Notes under the pieces: generated by a model
Told to the model about the DNA's origin: nothing
Database searches by the model: none
Seen by the model: only the letters and a program-made list of their open reading frames with translations
DNA from: an actinobacterium acAMD-2
GTDB taxonomy: Bacteria; Actinomycetota; Actinomycetes; UBA12327
Assembly: GCA_000754455.1 (NCBI GenBank)
Contig: JNSE01000005.1
Coordinates: 1-19,535 of the forward strand
DNA length: 19,535 nt
Direction: 5' to 3'
In this document: in pieces, positions 6,620 through 14,580 of the stretch
How positions within the stretch are numbered: the stretch's first letter is position 1
Layout: each line of letters opens with the position of its first letter
Translations under genes and position numbers: made by a program

Positions 6620-8822
6620 CCCAACGGATGTTGGGGTAGACGAGGTTCCAACCCTAGAAGCGTCAGTACGTGACGCGGCGCGCACTGCCGTGGGTATTAG
6701 CGGGGACATCACCATCCCCAAGTGGAAAGTTGCGGCACCCACGAGCGCGCGACGACGAGTTCTCGGGCTCTCTCTTATCAACGCCTCTATCTCGCTCCCC
6801 CTAACAACATTGCTCTTACTGTCCCCTGAAATCGCACGCGATAACAACTGGACCACCACAACGGTGGGTGGAACCGTCATCGCAGCGGCAATCTTGGCCG
6901 GACTTGTCGGTGCGCCGCTCAGCGACCGCGTTCCCTTCAATCGTCGTACCGCGGCCTCCGTCGTCTTCGCCGTGAACTCAGCCGTCTTTGCCCTCTTAAT
7001 GAACCTCATCCCAGCGTTTGGCTGGTTCCTGTTGGTGGCACTAGCTCGTGGGGTTTTATTCGGCCTGGGCGCTCCTATTTGGCGCACGCTGGCCTTCGAC
7101 TCGACGGTGCCGGAAGCTCGCGCGCGAGCCATCGCCCGCACCCACATGGGCACCCTGATCGGGAGCGCATTAGGTGGAGCATGTGCCTGGATCGCCATTG
7201 CTGGTCTCACTATTGGCACGGGCCAAGCACTGCTCCTCTCAGGGATCTTGGCCGTCATCTTGTCCTTGGGCTCGCTACTCCTGACTGAGACAAAAGTCGG
7301 GGGAGCGGAACCCGATCGTCTTCGTCGCGCCATGGGTCAAGTTGATGATCCCGTCGCAGGCTTGCGTCCCTCATGGTCCGAATCCACGCTGCGTGTGCGA
7401 TCAATCCCAACAGTGAAATTCGCACTCACTTCTTACGTTGCTATCGGCTGGTGTGCCGGCGCCGCCTTGATCGTTCCCGTCATTCGTCTTTCGCAAGCAC
7501 GCGAACTCACAGATGGCACCGCAGCACTCGTCATCACTATCGCCAGCGCTGTTGCGTTCCTTACGCTCTACCTCGTAGCGCGTGGCTTAGAAAAGTCTGT
7601 TCGCCGCTCGCCTGAATCACTAGCAGCCGTCATCCCCGTTGGTCTGATTATCGGGTTTGCCGGACTGTTACTGATCGGACTCGTACGCCCGGTCATCTCT
7701 CCGCAACTTGCCTTGGCAACGATCGGTGGATTCCTGGCCTGGGTTGCTCTCGACATCACGATGCTCTCTGTTATCCAGCCCGAAGACCGACCCACAGCCG
7801 TTGGAATATCTCTGTTTTCGGCAATTGGCGGCTCACTCCTGGCGCTTCTGGTGATTAGCGCCGTGAGTTCGCTCATCGGTGGCAGCGCGGCCTACGCAGT
7901 CGCCTTCGCTGTCGCGAGTTTGCCGATGATTTTGTTTTGGCGTCGGTCCAAGAAGCTCATTCGTGCCGTGGGGCCTGACCTTGATGCTCGTCTTGGCGTC
8001 GACGATGAAACTCAAGACTTTGATGAAGCCGTAGCTGAATCCGGGTCGGTTCCCGTACTTTCGGCCCGCAACATTGATTTCGCCTACGGATCTGTGCAGG
8101 TTCTCTTTGATGTATCCATGCGGGTTAACGAAGGCGAGATGGTTGCGCTCCTTGGCCCTAACGGAGTGGGTAAGACCACCTTGCTTCGCGTACTTTCCGG
8201 ATTGGAATCCCCCCAGGCGGGAGTCGTTCGCCTTGCCGGTGACAACGTCACGGACGTTAACGCGAGCAAGCGCGTAGCCCTGGGCTTGTCCCAAATTGTG
8301 GGTGGCAACGCCGTATTCGGCTCGATGACGGTCTACGAAAACCTCATGATGTACGGCTTTAGTTTGGGACGCGATCGAGCCAGCATTAAAGAAGGCATCG
8401 ACGAAGCCTTCCAAGTGTTTCCCAAGATCGCCGACCGTCGCAATCAGCTGGGCTCCACTCTCAGCGGTGGCGAGCAACAGATGCTTGGACTTTCCAAGGC
8501 GCTGATTACGAAGCCGAAGATCTTGGTCGTCGATGAATTCTCCCTCGGACTGGCCCCGATTGTCGTTGGCGAGCTTTTGGAAATGGTGCGTCAACTCAAC
8601 GCACGAGGCACTGCCATCTTGGTAGTTGAACAATCTGTCAACGTTGCTCTGAATTTGGTAGACCGCTGTTACTTCATGGAAAAGGGGGAGATCGTCTACG
8701 AAGGAAACGCAAAGGATCTTCTCGCCCAGCCGGAACTCGTCCAAGCCTTGAGTCTGGGTGGTCATCCAACTGCCGCCGACTCCGATCCCGTCACCCTTGA
8801 TAAGTCTGGGAGCCCCGCATGA
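6597..8822 (+). CDS. Fusion of MFS-like transporter domain with LivF-type ABC ATPase
   Basis: This 741-residue protein, starting at the ATG 6597 (preceded by GAGG five bases upstream; an in-frame GTG at 6591 is less well placed), has two parts. Residues ~50-440 contain about twelve hydrophobic helices with MFS-like features, including GAPLSDRVPFNRR as a loop-2/3 motif A. Residues ~470-725 form an ABC ATPase of the LivF kind: Walker A GPNGVGKTT (520-528, Val where Ala is usual), signature LSGGEQQ (622-628), Walker B ILVVDEF and VVEQS with the switch region. The ATPase would energise the LivHM permease encoded next. The role of the MFS part is unclear: it could be a second route for the substrate or a membrane anchor. 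It overlaps the preceding gene by 23 bp and the next by 4 bp (ATGA). Confidence 0.85.
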   Translation: MSRSLPTSPTDVGVDEVPTLEASVRDAARTAVGISGDITIPKWKVAAPTSARRRVLGLSLINASISLPLTTLLLLSPEIARDNNWTTTTVGGTVIAAAILAGLVGAPLSDRVPFNRRTAASVVFAVNSAVFALLMNLIPAFGWFLLVALARGVLFGLGAPIWRTLAFDSTVPEARARAIARTHMGTLIGSALGGACAWIAIAGLTIGTGQALLLSGILAVILSLGSLLLTETKVGGAEPDRLRRAMGQVDDPVAGLRPSWSESTLRVRSIPTVKFALTSYVAIGWCAGAALIVPVIRLSQARELTDGTAALVITIASAVAFLTLYLVARGLEKSVRRSPESLAAVIPVGLIIGFAGLLLIGLVRPVISPQLALATIGGFLAWVALDITMLSVIQPEDRPTAVGISLFSAIGGSLLALLVISAVSSLIGGSAAYAVAFAVASLPMILFWRRSKKLIRAVGPDLDARLGVDDETQDFDEAVAESGSVPVLSARNIDFAYGSVQVLFDVSMRVNEGEMVALLGPNGVGKTTLLRVLSGLESPQAGVVRLAGDNVTDVNASKRVALGLSQIVGGNAVFGSMTVYENLMMYGFSLGRDRASIKEGIDEAFQVFPKIADRRNQLGSTLSGGEQQMLGLSKALITKPKILVVDEFSLGLAPIVVGELLEMVRQLNARGTAILVVEQSVNVALNLVDRCYFMEKGEIVYEGNAKDLLAQPELVQALSLGGHPTAADSDPVTLDKSGSPA

Positions 8823-11671
8823 ACTTTGGTGGATTCGACCTTTCGTTCGCCAACATTTTGAGTGGACTCTTTACGGGGTTCCTCTACGGCCTCTTGTCTA
8901 TCGGACTCGTACTGGTGTACCGAGCCAGCCGATTTATCAACTTCGCCCACGTGGCTATCGGGATCTTCGCCGCTTCCATCTTTGGTGCCATCGTTGCTAA
9001 ACAGGGATTGCCCTATTGGCTGATGTTCCCCGTCGGCATCTTGGCCGGAGCAGTCATCGCCGCTGGTGTCGAATGGGGATTTGTTCGTCGAATTTCCGAC
9101 GCCCCCCGCGTGCTTGGAACCGTTGTCACCTTGGGTCTAGCCCAATTCCTGATCATTTTTGGCTTAGTAGTTAACCAAAGCAATGCGTCCGGTCGCTTGT
9201 TCCCCAAGCCAGCGCTCCCGGAGTTCCTCACTGGCCTCAAGCTGGGTACGACGACGATCCAGCCCTCTTTTGTAGCCATCGTTTTACTTGCCCCATTTGT
9301 TCTGCTTGCGTTGTCGCTGTTTCTTCGCCGCTCGCGTTACGGACTCGCTATTCGAGCCGCCGCCGACAACCCCGATGCCGCTTCCTTGGCCGGAGTTTCG
9401 GCCAGTCGCATGGTCACCTTGTCCTGGGGAATCGCTGGCGCAATCGCAGCGTTCTCGGTGATCTTGGTCTACCCGACAATCAACCTGCCTGACAAGGATT
9501 TCCTCGGCCCATCGCTTCTAGTCTTGCCGCTCGCTGGAGCTGTCCTTGGCCGCTTCCAAAGTTTGCCCATCGCCTTCTTCTCGTCCGTCGCGATCGGAGT
9601 CGCAGCTCAGGTCTTGGCGAGCAATCAAAACTTACCCGGACTGCCGCAACTTGCCTTGGTCATCGTGGTTTTTGCTGGTTTGCTTTTGCAGCCCAAACTT
9701 TCTTCGCGTCGTGACGAAGACCGAGGTGAGTGGAACAAGTTGTATCCACCCCAGTTGCCCACCCAAATTCGTCGGCTCTTCACCGTTCGCCTGATTACGC
9801 CGATCATCTCCGTCATCGCTTTGGCTATCGCGGTGTACATCGGCCTGACCGTAACTAATAAGACGGCAACAATTTTGACGTTCGCCGTCGGTTTCACCAT
9901 TGTGGGTCTGTCCGTCGGCGTACTGACCGGAGTTGCTGGCCAACTCTCCTTGGGGCAATTCGCCTTTGCCGCCATCGCGGGAACAGTTGCCGTCAAGGTT
10001 TCAGCTGCAACCGGCCAGTACTTCCTTGGCCTTATCGCTGGCGTAGTGGTGGGCGCCATCGTGTCGGCGTTGGTCGGCATTCCCGCCCTTCGACTGCGCG
10101 GGCTTGCTCTGGCTGTCAGCACCCTGGCCTTCTCGTTTGCCACCTCATCGTGGTTGCTGCGCCAGGAAATTCTCATCGGCCCCACCGCATCGGGAATTCG
10201 CGTTGATCCGCTGCAGATTTCGGGACTTGATATCGACTTCAGTTTGCCGAAGAACTACTACCTATTTTCTTTGGTGTTCCTCGTGATTGCTTTCTTGATC
10301 GCGGCCAACATCCGTCGTACCGGTTTGGGTCGAGTCCTTCGTGCACTGCGTGACAATGAAAGCGCAGCAAGAGCATTCACCATTGCAGCCCCGTACCGCA
10401 AACTTCAAACCTTTGCTATCGCGGGTGGAATTGCTGGACTTGGCGGTGTCATCATCGCCAACTCGGTCACCACCCTGACACCGGATTACTTCAAGGGTGC
10501 CTTCAGTGTTGATGTGGTTTCACAGAGCGTGCTGGGAGGCTTAGGTGTCCTTCCCGGACCAGTGATCGGTGCGCTCTACAGCCGCATCCCACAACTAGTA
10601 ACCCTGAATGAATTCATCCCACCACTGTTAATCCTGCTCTCAGTCGTCATCATCGTTCTCATCCCTCGCGGCCTGGGTGGACTGCTTGTTCGCGTGCGCA
10701 ATTCCGTGGCCTTTGGCCTGGCCCGTTTGCAAGGTGTGGATCCACAAGCCGCCATTCGCTTCGATGAAGGCGAAATCGATGGTGAGGACCGTCGCATAGC
10801 CGTGATCGACGTGACGCCACTGAAGCAAAACTCTGGCCATGACCCGTTTGTCGGAATTGATCCACAGGCGTTGCCGCCGATCCTTCAAGTCACGGGCGCA
10901 GCGCGTTCATTCGGAGGCATCAAGGCCGTTACCGGTGTGGACTTGGCGGTCCGGCCTGGTGAGATTTTGGGAATCATCGGACCAAATGGCGCCGGTAAAA
11001 CAACGTTGTTTGAAATTATTGCAGGCTTCACTGCACCTGACAGCGGTTCCATCGTGTTCAACGGTCGCGACATCACCAAGCTCTCTCCGGAGGCTCGGGC
11101 CAAACTCGGTCTTGTCCGTTCGTTCCAGGCCGCTCGGTTGTACCCAACGATGAGCGTTCTGGAAACCGTGATGGTCGCCATGGAGCGCACGGCTCCCACC
11201 GGAGTCACCAGCTCGCTGCTGGGCCTGCCCATGGCTGATCGCGCCAAGAAGGCGCGCGCCATGCAGTACCTCGAAGTCATGGGACTCGATTACTTGCAAG
11301 CCAAGCCAGTGGGTGAACTGTCCACCGGAACTCGTCGCATGGTGGAAATTACCTGCATGCTGGCGCTGGATCCGCAAGTTCTCTTGCTGGACGAACCTGC
11401 CGGTGGAATTGCACAATCTGAGGGCGAGAGTTTGGTTCAACTCCTGACCGGAGTCAATCGCGATCTGGGAACCACCCTGGTGGTAGTTGAACACGACCTC
11501 CCCCTGCTCTTCCGTCTAGCGCAGCGAGTGGTCGCCATGGAGCTTGGAGCGGTCATCGCCGAAGGCGACCCAGAATCTGTGCGCAATCACCCAGAGGTCG
11601 TACGTTCCTACTTGGGTGCCGATATGACTGCAGTTGAAAGATCAGGTCCATTTACCGCGACAGTGTCGTAA
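8819..11671 (+). CDS. LivH-LivM-LivG fusion: two permease domains and an ABC ATPase in one chain
   Basis: This 950-residue protein joins three normally separate subunits. Residues ~1-300 are LivH-like (GLLSIGLVLVYRASRFINFAH; AADNPDAASLAGVS). Residues ~325-635 are LivM-like (GLSVGVLTGVAGQLSLGQFAFAAIAG; RALRDNESAARAFTI). Residues ~690-930 are a LivG-like ATPase with Walker A GPNGAGKTT (721-729), signature LSTGTRR starting at residue 834 instead of LSYGQQR, Walker B VLLLDEPAGG and VVEHD. With the MFS-LivF protein it would supply both permeases and both ATPases of one importer from two polypeptides. It overlaps the preceding gene by 4 bp and is followed after 21 bp by the second binding protein. 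Confidence 0.9.
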   Translation: MNFGGFDLSFANILSGLFTGFLYGLLSIGLVLVYRASRFINFAHVAIGIFAASIFGAIVAKQGLPYWLMFPVGILAGAVIAAGVEWGFVRRISDAPRVLGTVVTLGLAQFLIIFGLVVNQSNASGRLFPKPALPEFLTGLKLGTTTIQPSFVAIVLLAPFVLLALSLFLRRSRYGLAIRAAADNPDAASLAGVSASRMVTLSWGIAGAIAAFSVILVYPTINLPDKDFLGPSLLVLPLAGAVLGRFQSLPIAFFSSVAIGVAAQVLASNQNLPGLPQLALVIVVFAGLLLQPKLSSRRDEDRGEWNKLYPPQLPTQIRRLFTVRLITPIISVIALAIAVYIGLTVTNKTATILTFAVGFTIVGLSVGVLTGVAGQLSLGQFAFAAIAGTVAVKVSAATGQYFLGLIAGVVVGAIVSALVGIPALRLRGLALAVSTLAFSFATSSWLLRQEILIGPTASGIRVDPLQISGLDIDFSLPKNYYLFSLVFLVIAFLIAANIRRTGLGRVLRALRDNESAARAFTIAAPYRKLQTFAIAGGIAGLGGVIIANSVTTLTPDYFKGAFSVDVVSQSVLGGLGVLPGPVIGALYSRIPQLVTLNEFIPPLLILLSVVIIVLIPRGLGGLLVRVRNSVAFGLARLQGVDPQAAIRFDEGEIDGEDRRIAVIDVTPLKQNSGHDPFVGIDPQALPPILQVTGAARSFGGIKAVTGVDLAVRPGEILGIIGPNGAGKTTLFEIIAGFTAPDSGSIVFNGRDITKLSPEARAKLGLVRSFQAARLYPTMSVLETVMVAMERTAPTGVTSSLLGLPMADRAKKARAMQYLEVMGLDYLQAKPVGELSTGTRRMVEITCMLALDPQVLLLDEPAGGIAQSEGESLVQLLTGVNRDLGTTLVVVEHDLPLLFRLAQRVVAMELGAVIAEGDPESVRNHPEVVRSYLGADMTAVERSGPFTATVS

Positions 11672-11692
11672 TGTAAGCGGCGGAGGTACGCC

Positions 11693-13114
11693 GTGAATTC
11701 GTCACGCTTCACCATCGCTCGATTAGTCATCGCTTTGTTCGCCTGCGCGGCCCTCGTCGCCGGATGTAGCGGTACTGGAACCAGCAACAGCGGTGCCGCC
11801 GGCAGTGGTGGAGATGCAAGCGCGGCTGGAGGTCCTGCGGATCAACCATCGCCTGGTGTTTCGGCTGACACTGTCAACGTGGGCTACCTGGTGGTTGATA
11901 TCGGTGAACTCTCTAAGTCTCTTGGTTTCAAAAATATTGACGACGGCGGCTACGACGTGACCAGTAAGGGCATCCAGGCGGTTGTCAATTACGTGAATAC
12001 CAACGGTGGGGCGGGCGGGCGCAAGATCAACCCGATCATCAAGCCCTATACGGGACAAAGCGACAGTCCCGAATATGCGGAAGCTCAGTGCCGATCCTTC
12101 ACTCAGGATGCGGAAATTTTTGCCATCGCTATGGACGGTCAATTCCAAAACAATGCCCGTCCGTGCTACCAATCAGCACGGGCAATCATGTTGGATCAGA
12201 CGTATCTCCCGCTTGATCAGCAGGAGTACCAGGCGTACAGCCCCTACCTGTGGTCCACGTCGCTTCCGCGATTCGACTCCTACGTCAAGACGCTACTGCC
12301 GAATCTGAAGGCAGCCGGTTGGTTTGATGGTGCGCAAGGGGTGGCCGTGATCGCCCCCGATGCGGCAGTCTCACGACGAGCCATCGACACGATCGTGACC
12401 CCATATCTGCAGAGCATCGGCGTGACAAAGTCCGCAAACTTCTTTATTGACGTCTCCAACATTGGCACCCTCGGTGCGACCTCCTCGGCAGCCCTTTCCG
12501 GTGCAAAAAACCAGGGTTTGGACCGGGTGATCACTCTTGGCGGCGAACGGATCGAAGCAGTGGCTTTGTCATCGACTGAAGCCGAGGAATTGACAGCGAA
12601 GTACACTATCTCCTCATACGACAACCCCGCGTTCTTTGTCGACAACCCCGAAACCATCGTTGAGAGAAGTCGAATCGGAATGGTTGGGCTTGGATTCTCG
12701 CCGTCTTCAGATAACCGGAGTGACTCATCAACCTTGCCATTCCCTGATCCGGCTCGACCTAATGAAGGTTTATGCAAGCAAATTGTTGATGCGGCTGGCG
12801 CTAACCCGCCTGAAGCAAACCGTGAGAACTACCGCATCATTTTGCAGTTCTGTGACGCCACCCTCTTGCTCAAGGCAGCCCTCGATAAGGCCCCTAAGAG
12901 TCTGACTCCCAATGCATTCAAAGACGCCATGTGGTCCTTGGGCACTACCTACAGTTCGGCTGTTGCTTACGGGTCCAGCTGGACACAAGGCCAATACGCC
13001 GGTGCGACGGCACTACGTCAGATCACGTGGGACGACACCTGCACACTGAAGGACCGCACAACAAAGGGGTGCTACCGGGTTGCACCCGTTGACACCCCTT
13101 TGTTGACTAACTAA
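11693..13114 (+). CDS. Branched-chain/hydrophobic-amino-acid-type ABC transporter substrate-binding lipoprotein (second copy)
   Basis: This 473-residue lipoprotein starts at GTG with CGGAGG six bases upstream. The lipobox LVAGC places the lipidated residue at Cys25, followed by a Gly/Ser/Ala linker. The type I binding fold begins VSADTVNVGYLVVDIG and closely parallels the lipoprotein at 5180-6619 along its whole length (VNTNGGAGGRKI, QFQNNARPCYQ, PYLWSTSLP, EGLCKQIVDAAGANPP). It is last in the transporter operon. The two copies probably feed the same fused permease with related but different ligands, or with different affinities. Its 3' end contains a long perfect inverted repeat and converges on the minus-strand operon with only six bases between the stops. 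Confidence 0.88.
   Translation: MNSSRFTIARLVIALFACAALVAGCSGTGTSNSGAAGSGGDASAAGGPADQPSPGVSADTVNVGYLVVDIGELSKSLGFKNIDDGGYDVTSKGIQAVVNYVNTNGGAGGRKINPIIKPYTGQSDSPEYAEAQCRSFTQDAEIFAIAMDGQFQNNARPCYQSARAIMLDQTYLPLDQQEYQAYSPYLWSTSLPRFDSYVKTLLPNLKAAGWFDGAQGVAVIAPDAAVSRRAIDTIVTPYLQSIGVTKSANFFIDVSNIGTLGATSSAALSGAKNQGLDRVITLGGERIEAVALSSTEAEELTAKYTISSYDNPAFFVDNPETIVERSRIGMVGLGFSPSSDNRSDSSTLPFPDPARPNEGLCKQIVDAAGANPPEANRENYRIILQFCDATLLLKAALDKAPKSLTPNAFKDAMWSLGTTYSSAVAYGSSWTQGQYAGATALRQITWDDTCTLKDRTTKGCYRVAPVDTPLLTN
13059..13105. terminator. 13-bp perfect inverted repeat with nested hairpin at the convergent gene junction
   Basis: CAACAAAGGGGTG (13059-13071) is the exact reverse complement of CACCCCTTTGTTG (13093-13105). 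The 21-base loop holds a second stem, CGGGT (13076-13080) with ACCCG (13084-13088). It lies inside the last codons of the binding-protein gene, just before its TAA at 13112, and no T-run follows on either strand. It may act as a bidirectional transcript end or 3'-end stabiliser for the two converging operons. Confidence 0.5.
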
Positions 13115-13120
13115 GAGTGG

Positions 13121-13867
13121 TTAGAAGTCCTCAAACATGCGGCCATAGCCGTAGAGCTTGTCGTTGATGCCATTCTCACGAAGAGCCATCCACCACGTCG
13201 CAGCATTAATGGCCACAACGGGCTTGTGGAACCAGCGCTCAGCTTCAGCAGCAAGGCGCACCATGGACAAGTTCGTGCCTACCTGGACGATCGCCTCGGC
13301 ACCGCTCTCATTGAGTTCAATGAGAGCATCGCGAAGTTCGTCTTCAGTGGTGTGAGCAATGGAAACCGCGGTTGGACGCTTGAGGCCGATCAACTTCTTG
13401 ACCTCGAAGCCAATCTCCTCAAAGTAATTGATGACCTCTCGGTCACCATTCTCTTGATACGGAGTGACAACAGCGATGGACTTGACGTTGTAACTGTTGA
13501 GGACCTTTTGACACCCTTCAGCACCCGTGGCGACCTCAAGCCCGCCCGAACGTTCTTTGACGCGTGCCTTGAAGTAGTCGTTGCCCGCAACGCCACCCCA
13601 GAAGGTCTCAGCCGACATTCCCATGACCATGTAGTCCACTTCGGCGGTGCAGACCAGATCAATGGCGTAGTCCAAGGACTCATCGAGCTGCACGCGCAAC
13701 TTCTCCATCTGAGCCTCGGTCGAGAGGTCAGCATCGTAGATGTGGATACGGCTAAACAACGGCGTAACACCGGGAACACCCATGCGATTGAAATCTGGCT
13801 CAACGATGGAGTTGGTACTCGGTGCCAAGACACCAAACTTCTTGCGGAAAGCGAGTTGATCACCCAT
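13121..13867 (-). CDS. Arylmalonate decarboxylase / maleate isomerase-fold protein lacking both catalytic cysteines
   Basis: This 248-residue protein starts at ATG (rc of 13865-13867) with GGGAG seven bases upstream. It has the Asp/Glu-racemase superfamily layout of maleate isomerase and arylmalonate decarboxylase: FGVLAPSTNSIVEPDF at the start, TPYQENGDREVINYF in the middle, KPVVAINAATWW and the ending GYGRMFEDF. The first nucleophile position (Cys in isomerases, Gly in arylmalonate decarboxylase) reads VMGMSAE with Gly83. The second (Cys in both families) reads QVGTNL with Gly197. Cysteines occur only at 73 and 119, away from the active site. It is therefore either a divergent enzyme with other chemistry or a binding protein. 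It is last in the minus-strand operon, 11 bp after the membrane protein gene. Confidence 0.75.
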   Translation of the reverse strand: MGDQLAFRKKFGVLAPSTNSIVEPDFNRMGVPGVTPLFSRIHIYDADLSTEAQMEKLRVQLDESLDYAIDLVCTAEVDYMVMGMSAETFWGGVAGNDYFKARVKERSGGLEVATGAEGCQKVLNSYNVKSIAVVTPYQENGDREVINYFEEIGFEVKKLIGLKRPTAVSIAHTTEDELRDALIELNESGAEAIVQVGTNLSMVRLAAEAERWFHKPVVAINAATWWMALRENGINDKLYGYGRMFEDF

Positions 13868-13878
13868 GTGTGTTCTCC

Positions 13879-14580
13879 CTAGACAGCGGTGGTCGTGGAC
13901 TGGCGTTCGTAACGTGTACATAGTCGATAGCAGGCATAGAGGAACAGGCCCTGTGTAGCCGTATTAATCCCTTGCGCCAACCACTGAACATTTACATCAG
14001 AAACATTCCCTTTGGAACTGATGGGCGGTAGGGCCAAAGTGCCCAAGGCGTAGAGAGCAAAGAGTCCCGTTGTCACAAAATCGCGCTGGCGAGAAGCAAG
14101 GATTCCGGTCGAAACAGCCAGAGCCGTGGCCCACAGACCACCTACTGCGAACAAGATGGTTCGCTCACCCACGGCAACCGCACCCACCACGCCGAGCGCG
14201 AGCAGCACGATGGCCGGCCAGAAGGCCACCTTGCGGCCCTTGAGTGTGCAGATCACACCCCAGGTCAAGATCGCAAACCCTGGGGCCAGCGCGCTGACAA
14301 AGGGAATTTGGAATTGCGAATAGGGAACTTCAAAATCAGGCGCGCAAATGGGTACTGCCGCAACGTTGGCAAGGATTTTTCGCACCGGTCCGGCCAAGAA
14401 CGAACAAACGACCAAGAGACCTGCGGCGATGCGCATGGCTAAGGCAACAGCTGGCGACCCATCAAAGTCGTTGAGCACCCGCTTGGACAAGTACCAATAA
14501 CCCACACCGGCAAGAACAATCGGAACGATGTCTTCGGCCGCTAAGACCAACGGATAAGTAACGCAGTCTGTTAGCGCCAC
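13879..14580 (-). CDS. Seven-helix integral membrane protein, unidentified
   Basis: This 233-residue protein is mostly hydrophobic, with about seven predicted membrane segments near residues 9-30, 44-65, 90-113, 118-138, 140-162, 167-187 and 200-224. There is no signal peptide, nucleotide-binding site or recognised transporter motif. The start is GTG, overlapping the TAG of the reductase gene by one base (TAGTG), with AGGA nine bases upstream, so it should be translationally coupled to the reductase. It could be a permease for the pathway substrate or product, or a membrane partner of the soluble enzymes. The sequence does not allow a choice. Confidence 0.7.
   Translation of the reverse strand: MALTDCVTYPLVLAAEDIVPIVLAGVGYWYLSKRVLNDFDGSPAVALAMRIAAGLLVVCSFLAGPVRKILANVAAVPICAPDFEVPYSQFQIPFVSALAPGFAILTWGVICTLKGRKVAFWPAIVLLALGVVGAVAVGERTILFAVGGLWATALAVSTGILASRQRDFVTTGLFALYALGTLALPPISSKGNVSDVNVQWLAQGINTATQGLFLYACYRLCTRYERQSTTTAV

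Noticed and set aside
7833..8765. Long minus-strand open frame opposite the LivF ATPase domain
   Set aside because: The plus strand encodes unmistakable ABC motifs. The antisense product shows no family features and is a by-product of codon bias.
13226..13882. Plus-strand 218-residue open frame opposite the decarboxylase-fold gene
   Set aside because: It mirrors a well-supported minus-strand gene with a good Shine-Dalgarno and family motifs; its own product has none.
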